A stretch of DNA of 33,379 nt from a virus, in the IMG/VR virus record IMGVR_UViG_3300047560_000364, positions 1 through 33,379 of that record; one strand, 5' to 3'. The notes beneath the pieces are model-generated. The model was not told the origin of the DNA and searched no databases. It saw only the letters and a list, made by a program, of their open reading frames with translations. Shown in pieces: positions 7,750 through 14,548 of this stretch. How positions within the stretch are numbered: the stretch's first letter is position 1; every line of letters starts with the position of its first letter. A program made the translations under genes and the position numbers.

Positions 7750-9511
7750 CTACTGGTGGTGCAGCACCCATTCCGCCCATATCAGCTGGCTGTCCAACTG
7801 CGGGTTGTCCTGCCATATCTTGTGGCATTTGTTCCATACCTTCGTCTGGAATCTCGTCAAGTGTATCAGCATCAGCTTCCATATCACCCTGACTAATACC
7901 GATACTACGTAAGTCGCTACCAGATGCTTCGGAATCTTCTGGTTCTTCACGTTCTTCAAACCACATCTTCTGATTTTCTTCGATTTCCTCTTCTGTCAAT
8001 CCTAAGAATCGCTGCAATGCAAAACGCTTACTGATGTATGGGAATGCTTCCATTGTTTGGAATACTGAAACACGTGCTGTATCTAGTTCTGACTGACGAT
8101 ATGCAGCAAAGTTCTGTGGTGCGTTGAACTTAATGTCAAACAAACCACCGTCAATATTCAATCCTCTCCAACGCATGAACAACTTGAACTCATCATTTAA
8201 CTTCTGAGCAATGTAGTTCTGTAGACGTTCGCAGTATTGATTGAAGCGGAATTCTTGAATCATTGCAGTACCGACTCGTCCATCACTGAGGGGAGTAGGA
8301 TTATCTTCTGGCCCTTGTGGCAAGTAAGAACTTGGTACACGCAAACCTCGTGCCAATCTGTTGTTGAAATAACGCAAATCATCAATTTGACCTAAGTTGT
8401 CGCCACCTGGCAATGTCGTAACGTCTGAGCCACGACCATCAGCAGTAACAGGGAAGAAGTAATCTTCGTTAATACTCAATGGGTTGTATGTTGCATCCAT
8501 TACTGATTGACCACCTTGAATGCTTGGGATTCTACGTTGGTGAATCTCATTCTTAATACGGTCAACGAAAGCCATAGCCATGTGACTTGGCATGTTACCA
8601 ACGTCAATCTTGAATACTCTGCGTTCAGGAGCACGTTGTATGCGATAGATTAGAATAGCATCTTCAAGCAATTCTTTTTGCTTGAAAACTTTGAAAATGT
8701 TTTCTAGTACTGATTGTCCGAAAGGCCAGTAGCGGTCTAGACCTTCTGTTAAACTCAAATGAACAACGTGCTTCGCATCAACTGCGGCTTCATTCAAACC
8801 CATTGTGAATCTGCTACCAGAACCACCACCTGCTGAACCAGCATTTGGGATTGTATAGCTAGCTGCACCACCAAATCCACCTGGGCCCTGCGGTGTCATA
8901 AAGTCAGTTGTTGTTTTCTCTGCTATACTTAAGTTTTGTAGGTTAACGTTAATGTCTTTAATAACATACTGCTCAGGAAGCTTTCCTTCACTTTCGTTAA
9001 CGATAACTTTGACTACTTTAGTCATGTCAACCCAGTATAACTTGAAGTTTTCTGGGTCTCTGACGAATACTTGATCGCCGTATTTCAATGTATTACGGAA
9101 GATTTTGAATGTTCTAGTATCAAATTCATTCAACTTACACCACTGTTGTAATTGCTTTTTGATTAGTTCTACTTCGTGGGGAGTAGGATCTTCTCTGAAT
9201 TCAATCTCAAAAGGAGTGTTGTTTTGTTCGTTTTTCTGTGTACTGAACTCAGCAATAATGTCTAAACATGCGTTGATTTCTGCATCAACGTCCATCATTT
9301 CATACTGATTATAACGTTCAATACGGTTAGGGTGACCTGTATAGACTTCAGGTAAACGAGAACCATAGTTCTTGTATCCAAAGTCTGCATTAGCATATCC
9401 TTGTGCAGGATCTACTGGACTGTTCCATGCCCCAGAGTTACTGTTGGCACCGGATATCGGGCTATTAACGCCGGTTAAATTGGGAGCGCGGAAACGTTTC
9501 TTATAAGACAT
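7745..9511 (-). CDS. 20: Portal vertex protein, gp20 family
   Basis: This 588-residue homologue of T4 gp20 (524) forms the dodecameric portal at the head vertex through which DNA enters and leaves. Family features include RYNQYEMMDVDAEINACLDI near residues 65-84, the DRYWPFGQSVLENIFKVFKQ helix region, and the segment with YRIQRAPERRVFKIDVGNMP. A Gly/Ser-rich insertion lies near residues 210-235, and the C-terminal 60 residues are acidic followed by Gly/Ala/Pro-rich sequence. Gene order portal, core protein, protease, scaffold, capsid is that of T4. There is no clear ribosome-binding site; a GATAAATA box lies just upstream of the ATG. Identification is very secure. Confidence 0.97.
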   Translation of the reverse strand: MSYKKRFRAPNLTGVNSPISGANSNSGAWNSPVDPAQGYANADFGYKNYGSRLPEVYTGHPNRIERYNQYEMMDVDAEINACLDIIAEFSTQKNEQNNTPFEIEFREDPTPHEVELIKKQLQQWCKLNEFDTRTFKIFRNTLKYGDQVFVRDPENFKLYWVDMTKVVKVIVNESEGKLPEQYVIKDINVNLQNLSIAEKTTTDFMTPQGPGGFGGAASYTIPNAGSAGGGSGSRFTMGLNEAAVDAKHVVHLSLTEGLDRYWPFGQSVLENIFKVFKQKELLEDAILIYRIQRAPERRVFKIDVGNMPSHMAMAFVDRIKNEIHQRRIPSIQGGQSVMDATYNPLSINEDYFFPVTADGRGSDVTTLPGGDNLGQIDDLRYFNNRLARGLRVPSSYLPQGPEDNPTPLSDGRVGTAMIQEFRFNQYCERLQNYIAQKLNDEFKLFMRWRGLNIDGGLFDIKFNAPQNFAAYRQSELDTARVSVFQTMEAFPYISKRFALQRFLGLTEEEIEENQKMWFEEREEPEDSEASGSDLRSIGISQGDMEADADTLDEIPDEGMEQMPQDMAGQPAVGQPADMGGMGAAPPVA

Positions 9512-9518
9512 AGTTATA

Positions 9519-9526
9519 TATTTATC
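9519..9526 (-). promoter_or_regulatory. Late-type promoter box GATAAATA before the portal gene
   Basis: On the minus strand GATAAATA ends seven bases before the portal ATG at 9511, in the 17-base gap after the tape-measure gene. The predicted start of transcription would fall at the start codon. Confidence 0.45.
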
Positions 9527-9528
9527 TA

Positions 9529-12261
9529 TTAAGCCTTGGCATGCTTTAATATGTTACTGAGGGTATCGTTAGCTGAATCTAAATGACTAATCATGTCATC
9601 AAACTTCGTAGCCATTACTTCTACTATTAGTTTTTCTAAACCACTCATGTCAATTGAAGGTTGCGTGACTGTGTTTTGGTTAGTAACTTGTGTGTTGCTC
9701 AGTGCAGCTAGACTTTCTTTTTTCACATCCTTGATGAAGTCACCCATGTTAGGCATAGGGATAACTGCTTCATTTCCGTGTAACATAACAGGGTAACCGG
9801 AATCTGGACCATCAAATACGCCGCCACCGTGTGCTTGTTTAATTGTACCCTCTTTGAAACCTTCATGTTGTTTCATTGCCGCTAGCATAGCTTGGCGCTG
9901 TTCTGGTGTTAGTTCTGCCATCGCAGTAGTTTCTTTTGCGCCAGTTGCGTTTAGAATTTGCTGAATGTACGCACGAGTATTGTTTTCCGACGAAGGTGCA
10001 TACTTACTAATAGCAGAACCAATCGATAGTCCTTTATACAAATCACTTTCAAACAACAAACGTTCACGTGCTTTTTCACCAGTTGCCATGTCAGGAAACA
10101 CGGCAAATCCACCTGCTGTACCGATAGAACCATACTCTCTGGAATACTTACCGTCACGCAAGTTGCCAGGGTTGTTGTTTCTCCAACTTATCGTTCCACC
10201 TTGACGAACTTCTTTTTTACCATCAGCACTCGTAATCTCAGTGGTTAGGGATCTATTGCCCTCCATATTTTTAGCAGCAGACAAAGGAGCACCGCCGCCT
10301 TTACCGCCACCGGTAGCGCTACTAGTTGCAGCCGATCTAGAGCTTGGGGTAGCCTCCATACTAGCTTGTTCTTTTTCTAGCTCCTGGATTCGCTTATCTT
10401 CAGCTTGTAGTTTTTGTTCGTTATCTAAAATTTGCTTACGTTGTTTTTGTAACGCTGCATCTTTTTCGGCTAAATTGAATTCTTTCTCAGATTTTTTCTT
10501 TTCGTGTTCTGCTTGAGCTAACTCTTTCTTTTTAACTTCAAGATCCATGTAGGCTTTTCTTCTATCTTCGCCCTTCATTGTACTCAAGTTAGCAGTTAGA
10601 TCATTAATCTCTTTTTGCTTTATCTTTATCTGCTCGTTTGCTTTGTCACGTATGTCTAGTTGCTTACCAATTTCTGCTTCAGTAGCTTCAAGTTTTGCTT
10701 TGGTTGCAATCAAGTCTTCTGCGATAGCGGCTCTAGACTGGCGTGTAGACTCTAAATCACTAGCAACATCGTCAGCATCTCTAAACGCATCTGATAAATG
10801 AGTTTGACCCATTCCAGGAATCTTAGATGATATCGTATCAATAATCTTAGCAAGACCTTTACCGAATCCAAACATAGCACGAGTTAATTTCTCAAACATA
10901 CTCACAACCATGTTACCAACTTCGTATATACCTTTATCCGCCGCAATACGCAATGCACGTGCTTCTTGTTCAGTTTTAACGTTTGTATCTAAGCGATCTT
11001 TTTCAGTGTTCATCGCTTCTTTCAACTTCTTCTGAACTTCTTGTCTGGTTTTACCTTCCATCATTTGCATACCGATCAAACCTTCATTTGACCCGGTCAA
11101 TGTACCAATTTGCTGTCCAGCTTGATTATACGCTACACCCAACTGATTCATGTTTCTACGCATACCGGCTGCTGTATCTTTCAAGCCGTCGTACATGTCA
11201 ATTTGACCCTTTTGGGCTTTCATCGCATTCTCGTAACCTTTGTTTTGCGTAGAAAGCATAGCACGAGTACTAGCTTCTCCCACTGCAGCACCCTTGTTGA
11301 CGATTTGTTCCATCAAGTCATTGGCATTTTGCTTACCAAATGTCTTTTCATAACTTGCCATATAACTACGCAAGTTAGCTGCTTCTTCTTTCTTTCCAGA
11401 TAACTCTAACTGTCGCAAGTATTCATTATAGCGATACTCGCTCATTTGTTGATCCATTAACTTTTGTGCTTCATCACGGCTCATACCAGTTAACTCTTGC
11501 AACTCACGCAATGTAACCATGTACTTAGATGATTCTTGTCTTAGTTCTGCTTCAGTCTTAGCTTGTGATAGACCCAATTTTGCCTGTTTGGCGATGTAGT
11601 CAGCAGTGGCATCACGCATTTCTTCTGCGCCGTAACCGATGTGCGCCATAGCACGTTCGATTTCGTTATTAGGACCGATCATGCCCTGAATAACGCCAAG
11701 CAGTTTCTCTTTACCTGCTGTTACACTACCACCGAATGCTGCCAATTCAGGAGCATTCTTTTTCAACATTGCGCCGAACTTTTCGGCTTCTTCTGATGTT
11801 AAGCCTACTTTGTGTAGGTCATCTCTTAGTTGTTCTAAGCTACCACTTACAGAGCCTGCTTCAGCAAGTTCTCTGTATGATTTCATCAATGCATCATTTT
11901 GCTTTAAGCTGGCAGCTGCAACTTGACCGAAAATCTTAATTAGGCCGCCGATAACAAAGCCCAGTGGTCCTAACTTCCCTACAAAATTACCAACGCCATC
12001 AGCGGCACCTGTAACTGAACCACCGAACTTAGATAACCCTTCGCCACCTGCAGCGAAGTTCTTAGTCATATCAAGCACAGACGAACGCAATGCTTCGTTC
12101 ATCTGTTTAAGTCGCTGAGATGCTTCTTCTGCTTTAGCGGCGGCTTGTTTATCAGCTTCAGCTTTGGCGCCAGCCTCACGGCTACCGGTACGCATTGCGT
12201 CCGAAAAGGCGTCCACTAAAGCACGATGTTCAGGGGTGATGAGAGGTTTTTCGTCAGCCAT
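9529..12261 (-). CDS. Tail tape-measure-like protein with muramidase-like domain
   Basis: This is a 910-residue, largely helical protein. A Gly-rich hydrophobic stretch lies near residues 75-120, followed by long amphipathic helices and a charged coiled coil around 520-655. Residues about 690-805 form a compact domain beginning SWRNNNPGNLR and containing YGSIG, GFAVFP and YAPSSENNT, a pattern found in phage virion-associated peptidoglycan-degrading domains. Residues 811-835 (HGGGVFDGPDSG, then MLHGNEAVIP) resemble a C-terminal motif common in tape-measure proteins. The likely role is to set tail length and open the cell wall during injection. Alternatives are a gp29-type hub protein or another internal virion protein. 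It starts at 12261 without a clear ribosome-binding site and is transcribed away from the gp26-like gene. No enzyme activity can be proved from sequence alone. Confidence 0.72.
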   Translation of the reverse strand: MADEKPLITPEHRALVDAFSDAMRTGSREAGAKAEADKQAAAKAEEASQRLKQMNEALRSSVLDMTKNFAAGGEGLSKFGGSVTGAADGVGNFVGKLGPLGFVIGGLIKIFGQVAAASLKQNDALMKSYRELAEAGSVSGSLEQLRDDLHKVGLTSEEAEKFGAMLKKNAPELAAFGGSVTAGKEKLLGVIQGMIGPNNEIERAMAHIGYGAEEMRDATADYIAKQAKLGLSQAKTEAELRQESSKYMVTLRELQELTGMSRDEAQKLMDQQMSEYRYNEYLRQLELSGKKEEAANLRSYMASYEKTFGKQNANDLMEQIVNKGAAVGEASTRAMLSTQNKGYENAMKAQKGQIDMYDGLKDTAAGMRRNMNQLGVAYNQAGQQIGTLTGSNEGLIGMQMMEGKTRQEVQKKLKEAMNTEKDRLDTNVKTEQEARALRIAADKGIYEVGNMVVSMFEKLTRAMFGFGKGLAKIIDTISSKIPGMGQTHLSDAFRDADDVASDLESTRQSRAAIAEDLIATKAKLEATEAEIGKQLDIRDKANEQIKIKQKEINDLTANLSTMKGEDRRKAYMDLEVKKKELAQAEHEKKKSEKEFNLAEKDAALQKQRKQILDNEQKLQAEDKRIQELEKEQASMEATPSSRSAATSSATGGGKGGGAPLSAAKNMEGNRSLTTEITSADGKKEVRQGGTISWRNNNPGNLRDGKYSREYGSIGTAGGFAVFPDMATGEKARERLLFESDLYKGLSIGSAISKYAPSSENNTRAYIQQILNATGAKETTAMAELTPEQRQAMLAAMKQHEGFKEGTIKQAHGGGVFDGPDSGYPVMLHGNEAVIPMPNMGDFIKDVKKESLAALSNTQVTNQNTVTQPSIDMSGLEKLIVEVMATKFDDMISHLDSANDTLSNILKHAKA

Positions 12262-12271
12262 TTTTTGGTCT

Positions 12272-12279
12272 TATAAATA
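12272..12279 (+). promoter_or_regulatory. Late promoter box TATAAATA (perfect T4 consensus)
   Basis: The plus strand carries the exact T4 late -10 octamer TATAAATA, 53 bases before the ATG of the gp26-like gene. AGGAG at 12323-12327 serves as ribosome-binding site. The box lies in the divergent region between the tape-measure-like and gp26-like genes. Confidence 0.75.
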
Positions 12280-12292
12280 GTTTGCTATATTG

Positions 12293-12300
12293 TATTTAGT
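12293..12300 (-). promoter_or_regulatory. Late-like box ACTAAATA driving the minus strand
   Basis: The minus strand reads ACTAAATA, 31 bases before the ATG of the tape-measure-like gene. It differs from TATAAATA at two positions. The same octamer recurs on the minus strand at 18889-18896 upstream of gp55. Confidence 0.4.
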
Positions 12301-12332
12301 ACAAAGAAATACCCATAAAATTAGGAGCCCAC

Positions 12333-13169
12333 ATGGCCGACACAGCAAACAACCCATTAAGACAATACTTTCGCAGACCAGCTTTATATCTAAAACTACC
12401 ATCAAACGGTGTAGGATATAGTCAAGGTGCGATTGAATTCCCAGAAAACCGTGAATTGCCAGTATACCCGATGACTGCAATTGACGAGATTACTAGCAGA
12501 ACCCCAGACGCATTGTATAACGGCTTAGCTGTAACTGAGATTATCAAAAGCTGTGTTCCATCAATTAAACGCCCCTGGGAAATTTTAAACGTTGACTTAG
12601 ATCCGATCTTAGTTGCTATTCGTATGGCTACGAATGGTCAAATGATGGAACTAGAAACTGTATGTCCTAAGTGTGAAGAATCTAGCAAGTTTGACTTGAA
12701 CTTATCAGGAGTATTAGCTAGCTTTAAGCCCGGAGATTACAATAGTCTATTAGATATCGATGAGTTTATCCAAGTAAAGTTCCAACCATTGAACTACAAG
12801 CAAATCAATGGCGCAGGCGAAAGTCAATTTGAGATCCAACGCATGTTGAACCAAGTAGATTCTATTGAAGATGCAGAAGAACGTAACAAAAAGACTTCGG
12901 CAATCCTAACAACCATCAATGAAATGGCTCTTGACTTGATGATTGATACGATTGAGTATATCAAAACCCCAGACTCTACTGTTTTAGACAAGAATTTCAT
13001 TAGAGAGTTTCTAACTAACTGTGATAAAAACACATACAATAAGATTAGAGACACCAATGTAGAACTACGTAAGAGCACTGAATTGAAGCCATTAGAAATC
13101 AAGTGCTTACATTGCAGTAACGAGTACACCCAACCCTTTAACATCAACATTTCTAATTTTTTCGAATGA
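12333..13169 (+). CDS. 26: Baseplate hub protein, gp26 / T4_baseplate family
   Basis: This 278-residue protein is recognisable as the T4 gp26-type base plate family (T4 gp26 is 208 residues), required for hub assembly. Family features include YLKLPSNGVGY near residue 18, PMTAIDEI at 46-53, and the segment PWEILNVDLDPILVAIRMAT. Two CxxC pairs (Cys111/114 and Cys258/261) could form a zinc site. The ATG at 12333 has AGGAG five bases upstream and a perfect late box further up. The last codons (S-N-F-F-E-stop) contain T TTT TTC in frame, and the stop overlaps the ATG of the next gene by four bases. Both features suggest coupled or frameshifted expression with that gene. Confidence 0.85.
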   Translation: MADTANNPLRQYFRRPALYLKLPSNGVGYSQGAIEFPENRELPVYPMTAIDEITSRTPDALYNGLAVTEIIKSCVPSIKRPWEILNVDLDPILVAIRMATNGQMMELETVCPKCEESSKFDLNLSGVLASFKPGDYNSLLDIDEFIQVKFQPLNYKQINGAGESQFEIQRMLNQVDSIEDAEERNKKTSAILTTINEMALDLMIDTIEYIKTPDSTVLDKNFIREFLTNCDKNTYNKIRDTNVELRKSTELKPLEIKCLHCSNEYTQPFNINISNFFE

Positions 13170-13196
13170 GGCTTCTTCTCCTTGGTTCCGAGGAGA
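13157..13196 (+). promoter_or_regulatory. Candidate programmed -1 frameshift signal
   Basis: The heptamer T TTT TTC (13157-13163) is in the X XXY YYZ phase of the gp26-like frame, two codons before its stop. Slippage by -1 leads into CGA then ATG of the 75-residue gene. A hairpin follows: 13177-13184 pairs with 13189-13196 (8 bp including one G-U) around a GTTC loop, 13 bases after the slip site. The expected fusion is 353 residues. Confidence 0.6.
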
Positions 13197-13393
13197 TCAA
13201 GTCACTAATCGATCAGATGGAACGTGAGTGCCATGACATTAAATCAGGAGCAATGAAAATGTCATGGTATATGCGTGGCGGTGTATCCTATGAGGATATA
13301 CTTAACATGAGTATTGATGAGAGACATTCCATAAGTAAGATTATTGAGGATAACTTAGAAACTACTAAGAACTCAAAGATGCCATTCTTCTAA
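13166..13393 (+). CDS. Small hub-assembly-type protein, probable frameshift partner of gp26
   Basis: The gene encodes 75 residues if started at the ATG at 13166. Visible features are a helical N-terminus, then WYMRGGVSYEDILNMS and a C-terminal helix ending NLETTKNSKMPFF. I recognise this as a small protein type found beside gp26 in T4-like phages, at a position like T4 gp51, but I cannot prove homology to gp51. The ATG overlaps the gp26-like stop (ATGA) and has no ribosome-binding site upstream. It must therefore be made by coupling, by -1 frameshifting at 13157-13163, or both. The frame is exactly -1 to the upstream gene. No other long open frame follows. Confidence 0.8.
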   Translation: MRLLLLGSEEIKSLIDQMERECHDIKSGAMKMSWYMRGGVSYEDILNMSIDERHSISKIIEDNLETTKNSKMPFF

Positions 13394-13457
13394 TCTCTGT
13401 TCTTTAGCCGTTATTAGTCATTTATACTAACTTAGGATTAATTACTTTCTATCTTAA

Positions 13458-13476
13458 AGATGAGCTTCGCTCATCT
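13458..13476. repeat. Inverted repeat between convergent genes
   Basis: AGATGAGC (13458-13465) pairs perfectly with GCTCATCT (13469-13476) around TTC. A related, weaker element with the same GCTTCGC core lies at 13488-13508. No T run follows on either strand, so simple intrinsic termination is not clear. They may block read-through between the converging transcripts. Confidence 0.6.
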
Positions 13477-13564
13477 ACCTTCTCATAATACTTCGCTTCG
13501 CTCAGTATCATGTTCGGTAAGAGTTTTCAATTCAATTTAATTTTTTCATCACTATAATTAGTGG

Positions 13565-13940
13565 GGTATCAATTGCCGCTTAGAAGCCATGGTAGTGCTA
13601 TTCAAGCACTACCAATGGTTAAGGGATTTGCCATGCCCGTCATCCGTGCTATCTATTCCCGTAAACGTTGACCCTTTTCGTCACGTTACGCCACCGGTTC
13701 CCCTGTAAGGTTTATGGACTGTAGTTGAATCTAATCAATATCTCATTTGTATTGACCGACCCTGAAACGCATGTTTTATAGCATCAAGATAGAGTAGCTA
13801 TAAACTCATTGAAGGTTCGCTTTGACGAGAGCCTTCTCGGTGTGTCGATACTATCACTAGCATCTATACTCCAGAATCTGACGGCACAGCACAATCTGTA
13901 CAATCTCAAGGAGGTCTTGCAATCAAGACTACGAATTTTT
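13565..13940 (+). ncRNA. Candidate structured non-coding RNA
   Basis: A TATAAT box at 13553-13558 precedes a series of plus-strand stems. 13585-13599 pairs with 13605-13620 (15 bp with one bulged A, 5-base loop). 13735-13741 pairs with 13749-13755 (7 bp, one G-U, 7-base loop). 13775-13782 pairs with 13797-13804 (8 bp). 13811-13818 pairs with 13829-13836 (8 bp, one G-U). 13914-13919 pairs with 13924-13929 (6 bp), and a T run follows at 13936-13940. The density of stems and lack of a reading frame suggest an RNA of about 375 nucleotides. I compared it by eye with tmRNA, RNase P RNA, tRNA and group I intron hallmarks and found no convincing match. The -35 region is poor and the terminator is weak, so boundaries are uncertain. 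Confidence 0.4.
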
Positions 13941-13969
13941 ATATTATGCGAACTTTGTGTCTGCTTTTA

Positions 13970-14515
13970 TTAAGTGGTTGGAATTGAAATGTTTGACGTG
14001 GTGTCTGGTGTGCTTGAATATAGTTTTACTAAATCTGCGTTTTTGTCGAAAAAGCTAGAATGTTCCATGATTACCCAATCGCCGTACTTCTTGCTACTAT
14101 AGAATAGGCAGTTATCACCCATCCATGTATGCTTGCCTTGTACAGCAACGTATTGACCTTTGCGATTAAACTTCATAAAAAGAATGTTTAGATCACCTTC
14201 GTCTTCAACGTCAAGTAATTGATCTAGCCACGAATCAAGTTGACTACACTCACCCGTAAGAGTTAAGTGCCACGGAAAGTCAGCGTAGAATTTGCATTCA
14301 ATATTCATCTTAGTAAACGATTGTCCTGGAACAATGTCTCCTTTGAATGAACGAATCTGACCTTCGTGCAAGAACTGCGTCCTTGATTGATTCTTGCCAC
14401 CCACATAAGCCCCAGAACCCGGAGCACGAATAAACGACTCTCCGTATAAATCTGATAGAAACTTGGCTACTGTACGTTCGTAACCTGAACCTTTGGCTTT
14501 TTGTGGACTTGGCAT
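13970..14515 (-). CDS. PD-(D/E)XK nuclease, Holliday-junction-resolvase-like
   Basis: The gene encodes 181 residues. The N-terminal 80 residues follow the archaeal Hjc-type resolvase layout: KGSGYERTVAKFLSDLYG (8-25) with Glu13, RAPGSGA (30-36), KGD with Asp60, and IECK with Glu73 and Lys75, then the FYADFPWHL segment. These would be the metal-binding catalytic residues of a PD-(D/E)XK nuclease. The likely role is resolving branched replication or recombination DNA before packaging, the job done in T4 by the unrelated gp49 endonuclease VII. It lies just downstream of gp46 on the same strand, which supports a recombination role. The ATG at 14515 has no strong ribosome-binding site. Another structure-specific or repair nuclease is possible. 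Family assignment is by motif only. Confidence 0.72.
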   Translation of the reverse strand: MPSPQKAKGSGYERTVAKFLSDLYGESFIRAPGSGAYVGGKNQSRTQFLHEGQIRSFKGDIVPGQSFTKMNIECKFYADFPWHLTLTGECSQLDSWLDQLLDVEDEGDLNILFMKFNRKGQYVAVQGKHTWMGDNCLFYSSKKYGDWVIMEHSSFFDKNADLVKLYSSTPDTTSNISIPTT

Positions 14516-14548
14516 ACAACTACTTATACTTGAAAACTGTGCCCAATA

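Larger units (their letters stand above)
13394..13969. other. 576-base gap without a supported gene, rich in hairpins
   Basis: This is the only stretch over 300 bases without a gene. It lies between convergent units. It begins with two short hairpins built from GAGCTTCGCTC-like sequence (13458-13476 and 13488-13508). It continues with a TATAAT at 13553-13558, a 15-bp hairpin at 13585-13620 and further stems to 13929. No frame stays open beyond about 36 codons with a credible start. No tRNA was found. Confidence 0.8.

Noticed and set aside
8800-8890. Gly-rich stretch in the portal protein considered as a possible gene fusion or frameshift
   Set aside because: The reading frame is continuous and conserved portal sequence resumes on both sides, so it is simply a flexible insertion.
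13561-13671. Short GTG-started open frame of 36 codons in the gene-free gap
   Set aside because: There is no ribosome-binding site, the length is within chance, and the strongest hairpin of the region lies inside it.
13735-13755. Stem with 7-base loop resembling a tRNA anticodon arm (CAT)
   Set aside because: No matching D arm, T arm or acceptor stem could be found at the right distances.
13710-13810. Possible group I intron core (GACT near 13717 and AAGATA-GAGT near 13786)
   Set aside because: Only three pairs of a P7-like helix form, no convincing P3/P4/P6 core was found, and the gap does not interrupt a gene.
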